A stretch of DNA of 64,000 nucleotides. Source: JAFEDN01 sp965651935 (GTDB taxonomy: Bacteria > Pseudomonadota > Gammaproteobacteria > Coxiellales > Coxiellaceae). Positions within the stretch are counted from its first letter, which is position 1; each line of letters begins with the position of its first letter. Shown here in pieces: positions 62,269 through 64,000 of the stretch. The stretch is from contig CBFGTC010000004.1 of NCBI GenBank assembly GCA_965651935.1, positions 1-64,000 of the forward strand, given 5' to 3'. A program made the position numbers and the translations under genes. The notes under the pieces are model-generated. The model ran no database searches and was not told the DNA's origin. It saw only the letters and a program-made list of their open reading frames with translations.

Positions 62269-63639
62269 TTAAAATTTCCCTTGCCATTCGTCTGGGATTT
62301 GGCCTTGCATTTGCTGAAGGCGTTTAGCCATTTTTTGTCCTTGTAATTTTTTCAGCATTTTTTCCATTTGCGCGAACTGTTTTAAAAATTTAGAGATATC
62401 CTGTGGAGTCGTTCCTGAGCCGCGCGCCACGCGTTGTTTGCGAGAGCCTGAATTCGTAATTAGGGCCGGGAAGAGACGCTCCTTTTCCGTCATTGAGCGG
62501 ATAATCGCCTCCATTTTAATAAATAATTTATCATCCATAAATGCAGCCGCTTTAGCGGGCATTTGACCCATCATGGGCAATTTGTTCAGCATAGATTGAA
62601 CCCCGCCCATTTTTTTCATTTGTTCAAGCTGAGTTAAAAAATCGTTAAAATCAAAGCGCGAGCCTTTTTGAAGCTTTTTAGCCATTTTAACGGCTTGCTC
62701 TTTATCAATTTTTTGCTGAGCTTCTTCAACTAAGCTAACGATATCCCCCATTCCTAAAATACGGGTCGCCACTCGTTGTGGATGAAAAGGCTCTAGCGCG
62801 TCGACCTTTTCCCCAGAACCCATAAATTTAATCGGTTTGCCGGTGATAATGCGCATGGAAAGAGCGGCCCCACCTCGGGCATCGCCGTCGGTTTTAGTCA
62901 AAATGACGCCCGTTAAAGGCAGAGCTTCATTAAAAGTCTTGGCGACTTTAGCGGCATCTTGGCCTGTCATGCTATCGACTACCAACAGAGTTTCGGTGGG
63001 GTTTACGGCGGCATTGATTTGGGAAATTTCTTTCATTAACTCGTCATCAATGTGCAAGCGTCCGGCAGTATCAATAATCAACACATCAACAAATTGTTTT
63101 TTGGCCTGTTCTAGGGCTTGACGAGCAATTTGGACAGGTTCATCTTTCGATGTGCTAGGAAAATAATGCGCGCCAACTTGTTTGGCCAAAACGGCTAATT
63201 GTTCGATAGCAGCAGGACGATAAACGTCAGCAGAAGTCAGCATAACTGATTTTTTCTTGATATTTTGCAACCAGCGAGCCAATTTAGCGGTGGTTGTGGT
63301 TTTGCCGGAGCCTTGTAACCCGGCCATAAGAAAAACGATGGGGCTGGGAGCATTTAAATTAATTTCACTGTGTTGGTCGCCTAGCAAGAAGGTGAGTTCA
63401 TCTTGCACGAGTTTGACTAAAGTTTCACCTGGTTGAGTTTTTCCGATAGTGACTTGGCCAATGGCTTTTTGATGAATATCGTCTATAAATTTTTGGACGA
63501 CTTCCAAAGCCACATCGGCTTCCAGCAAGGCTTTGCGGATATGTTCCAATGTTTCATGAATATTGGCTTCGGAAAGACGATTTAAACCGCGAAGGTTTTT
63601 AATCGCATTGGATAATCTTTCGCTTAATTGATTGAACAT
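62269..63639 (-). CDS. ffh: Signal recognition particle protein Ffh
   Basis: 456 residues from ATG 63639 (MFNQLSERLSNAIKNLRG matches the usual Ffh start); a GTG four codons earlier (63651) is the other option. The GTPase that delivers nascent membrane proteins to FtsY and the translocon. N domain; G domain with P-loop AGLQGSGKTTTTAKLARWL, LIIDTAGR, and ILTKTDGDARGGAAL; M domain with methionine-rich MLNKLPMMGQMP and GSRKQRVARGSG for 4.5S RNA. Upstream of the S16 operon as in E. coli. Confidence 0.96.
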   Translation of the reverse strand: MFNQLSERLSNAIKNLRGLNRLSEANIHETLEHIRKALLEADVALEVVQKFIDDIHQKAIGQVTIGKTQPGETLVKLVQDELTFLLGDQHSEINLNAPSPIVFLMAGLQGSGKTTTTAKLARWLQNIKKKSVMLTSADVYRPAAIEQLAVLAKQVGAHYFPSTSKDEPVQIARQALEQAKKQFVDVLIIDTAGRLHIDDELMKEISQINAAVNPTETLLVVDSMTGQDAAKVAKTFNEALPLTGVILTKTDGDARGGAALSMRIITGKPIKFMGSGEKVDALEPFHPQRVATRILGMGDIVSLVEEAQQKIDKEQAVKMAKKLQKGSRFDFNDFLTQLEQMKKMGGVQSMLNKLPMMGQMPAKAAAFMDDKLFIKMEAIIRSMTEKERLFPALITNSGSRKQRVARGSGTTPQDISKFLKQFAQMEKMLKKLQGQKMAKRLQQMQGQIPDEWQGKF

Positions 63640-63722
63640 AGTATCACTCACAAATGTTTTGGCCTAATTATACCTAATATTGTGTTTATACTCTAGCTCT
63701 TGTATTATCATTGAAAGATTCT

Positions 63723-64000
63723 ATGATCTTTATACTCATGCATAATTCTTATTCTGAATTTCACATCCTGCTGTCATTGACGACAGTCCTGGTTTTGACC
63801 ATTGCCGGATTTCTCGCTTTAGTATTGGCATTACAAGAGCGATTGTTAAGAACTGGAAATTGGCGAGGTTGGGTGCAAAAATTACCACCCCTGGAAACCA
63901 TGGAGTCATGTTTATTTTCGGTGACACGCTGGGGATTTTTTCTTTTAACTGCATTAATCTGTTTTAGTGTTTACTGTTACCATTCTTTGTTGCGGAACTA
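63723..64000 (+). CDS. ypjD: CcsA/YpjD-type cytochrome c assembly membrane protein, N-terminally short, cut by window edge
   Basis: Open frame from ATG 63723 (or 63738) to the window end. The translated part has SEFHILLSLTTVLVLTIAGF, a helix, LALVLALQERLL, then LPPLETMESCLFSVTRWGF and a second helix. These match the middle and C-terminal half of YpjD-type proteins (HILLS...LPPLxxMExxLF), and ypjD is divergent from ffh in other gammaproteobacteria. But only about 85 bases separate the start from ffh, so the first four helices (around 110 residues) of the usual protein are missing. Either the product is a shortened variant or a truncated gene. Confidence 0.65.
   Translation, partial: MIFILMHNSYSEFHILLSLTTVLVLTIAGFLALVLALQERLLRTGNWRGWVQKLPPLETMESCLFSVTRWGFFLLTALICFSVYCYHSLLRN

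Noticed and set aside
1..64000. CRISPR arrays, insertion sequences, rRNA and tRNA genes
   Set aside because: I saw no regularly spaced repeats, no transposase-like frames with flanking repeats, and no structured RNA gene in any gap.

Overview
This is about 64 kb of a low-GC (roughly 40 percent) gammaproteobacterial chromosome. Housekeeping synteny (ffh next to rpsP-rimM-trmD-rplS; prfB-lysS), a fused aspartate kinase/diaminopimelate decarboxylase, F-box and ankyrin-like proteins, and several AT-rich orphan genes resembling secreted effectors together suggest a host-associated member of the Legionellales (Legionella/Coxiella/Aquicella/Berkiella-like). The genus cannot be fixed from the sequence alone. 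I see no rRNA, tRNA, CRISPR array or insertion sequence.

Layout. Positions 1-1720 hold the end of an MFS transporter and a flavoprotein. Positions 2057-6951 form an AT-rich accessory patch: an F-box/ankyrin-like gene converges on a 1076-residue protein built from two diverged copies of one F-box module, with a long palindrome between them. Positions 7094-9054 carry a DUF72 protein, a YihY/BrkB membrane protein and a 56-residue YtjA-type membrane protein. Positions 9125-17545 are one giant cyclic beta-1,2-glucan synthase gene, followed closely by a YbgC thioesterase. Positions 17974-21125 contain all three serine biosynthesis genes (serB diverging from serC-serA). Positions 21267-22921 hold a tandem pair of two-helix membrane paralogues of unknown function. 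Positions 23116-27061 carry a secreted PLD-type nuclease and the arginine deiminase pathway (arcA divergent from arcB-arcC).

Positions 27044-29343 hold a macrodomain-like gene that looks split by one frameshift in a seven-base homopolymer. It is followed by a lone HPt phosphotransfer protein. Positions 30016-36680 run as one block: an OPT peptide transporter, E1 alpha and E1 beta of a 2-oxoacid dehydrogenase, and the lysAC fusion. Positions 36959-42622 contain an orphan gene, tex, a LysE exporter and two secreted proteins. Positions 42625-46846 carry ghrA-apt facing prfB (with the classical +1 frameshift site) and lysS. Position 47030 begins an orphan protein with a Cys-His-Asp arrangement like papain/transglutaminase-fold toxins and an acidic tail. 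Positions 48669-57656 are a four-gene RND efflux operon of MdtABC/MuxABC-OpmB type. Positions 57702-64000 hold ygfZ, an MFS transporter, the S16/L19 operon, ffh and the start of a short CcsA/YpjD-type gene.

How the parts fit: core metabolism (serine, lysine/diaminopimelate, arginine-derived ATP) and translation genes are interrupted by AT-rich insertions of probable effector genes. The observations most worth pursuing are the split macrodomain-like gene, the duplicated F-box protein, the papain-like candidate effector and the tandem membrane paralogues.
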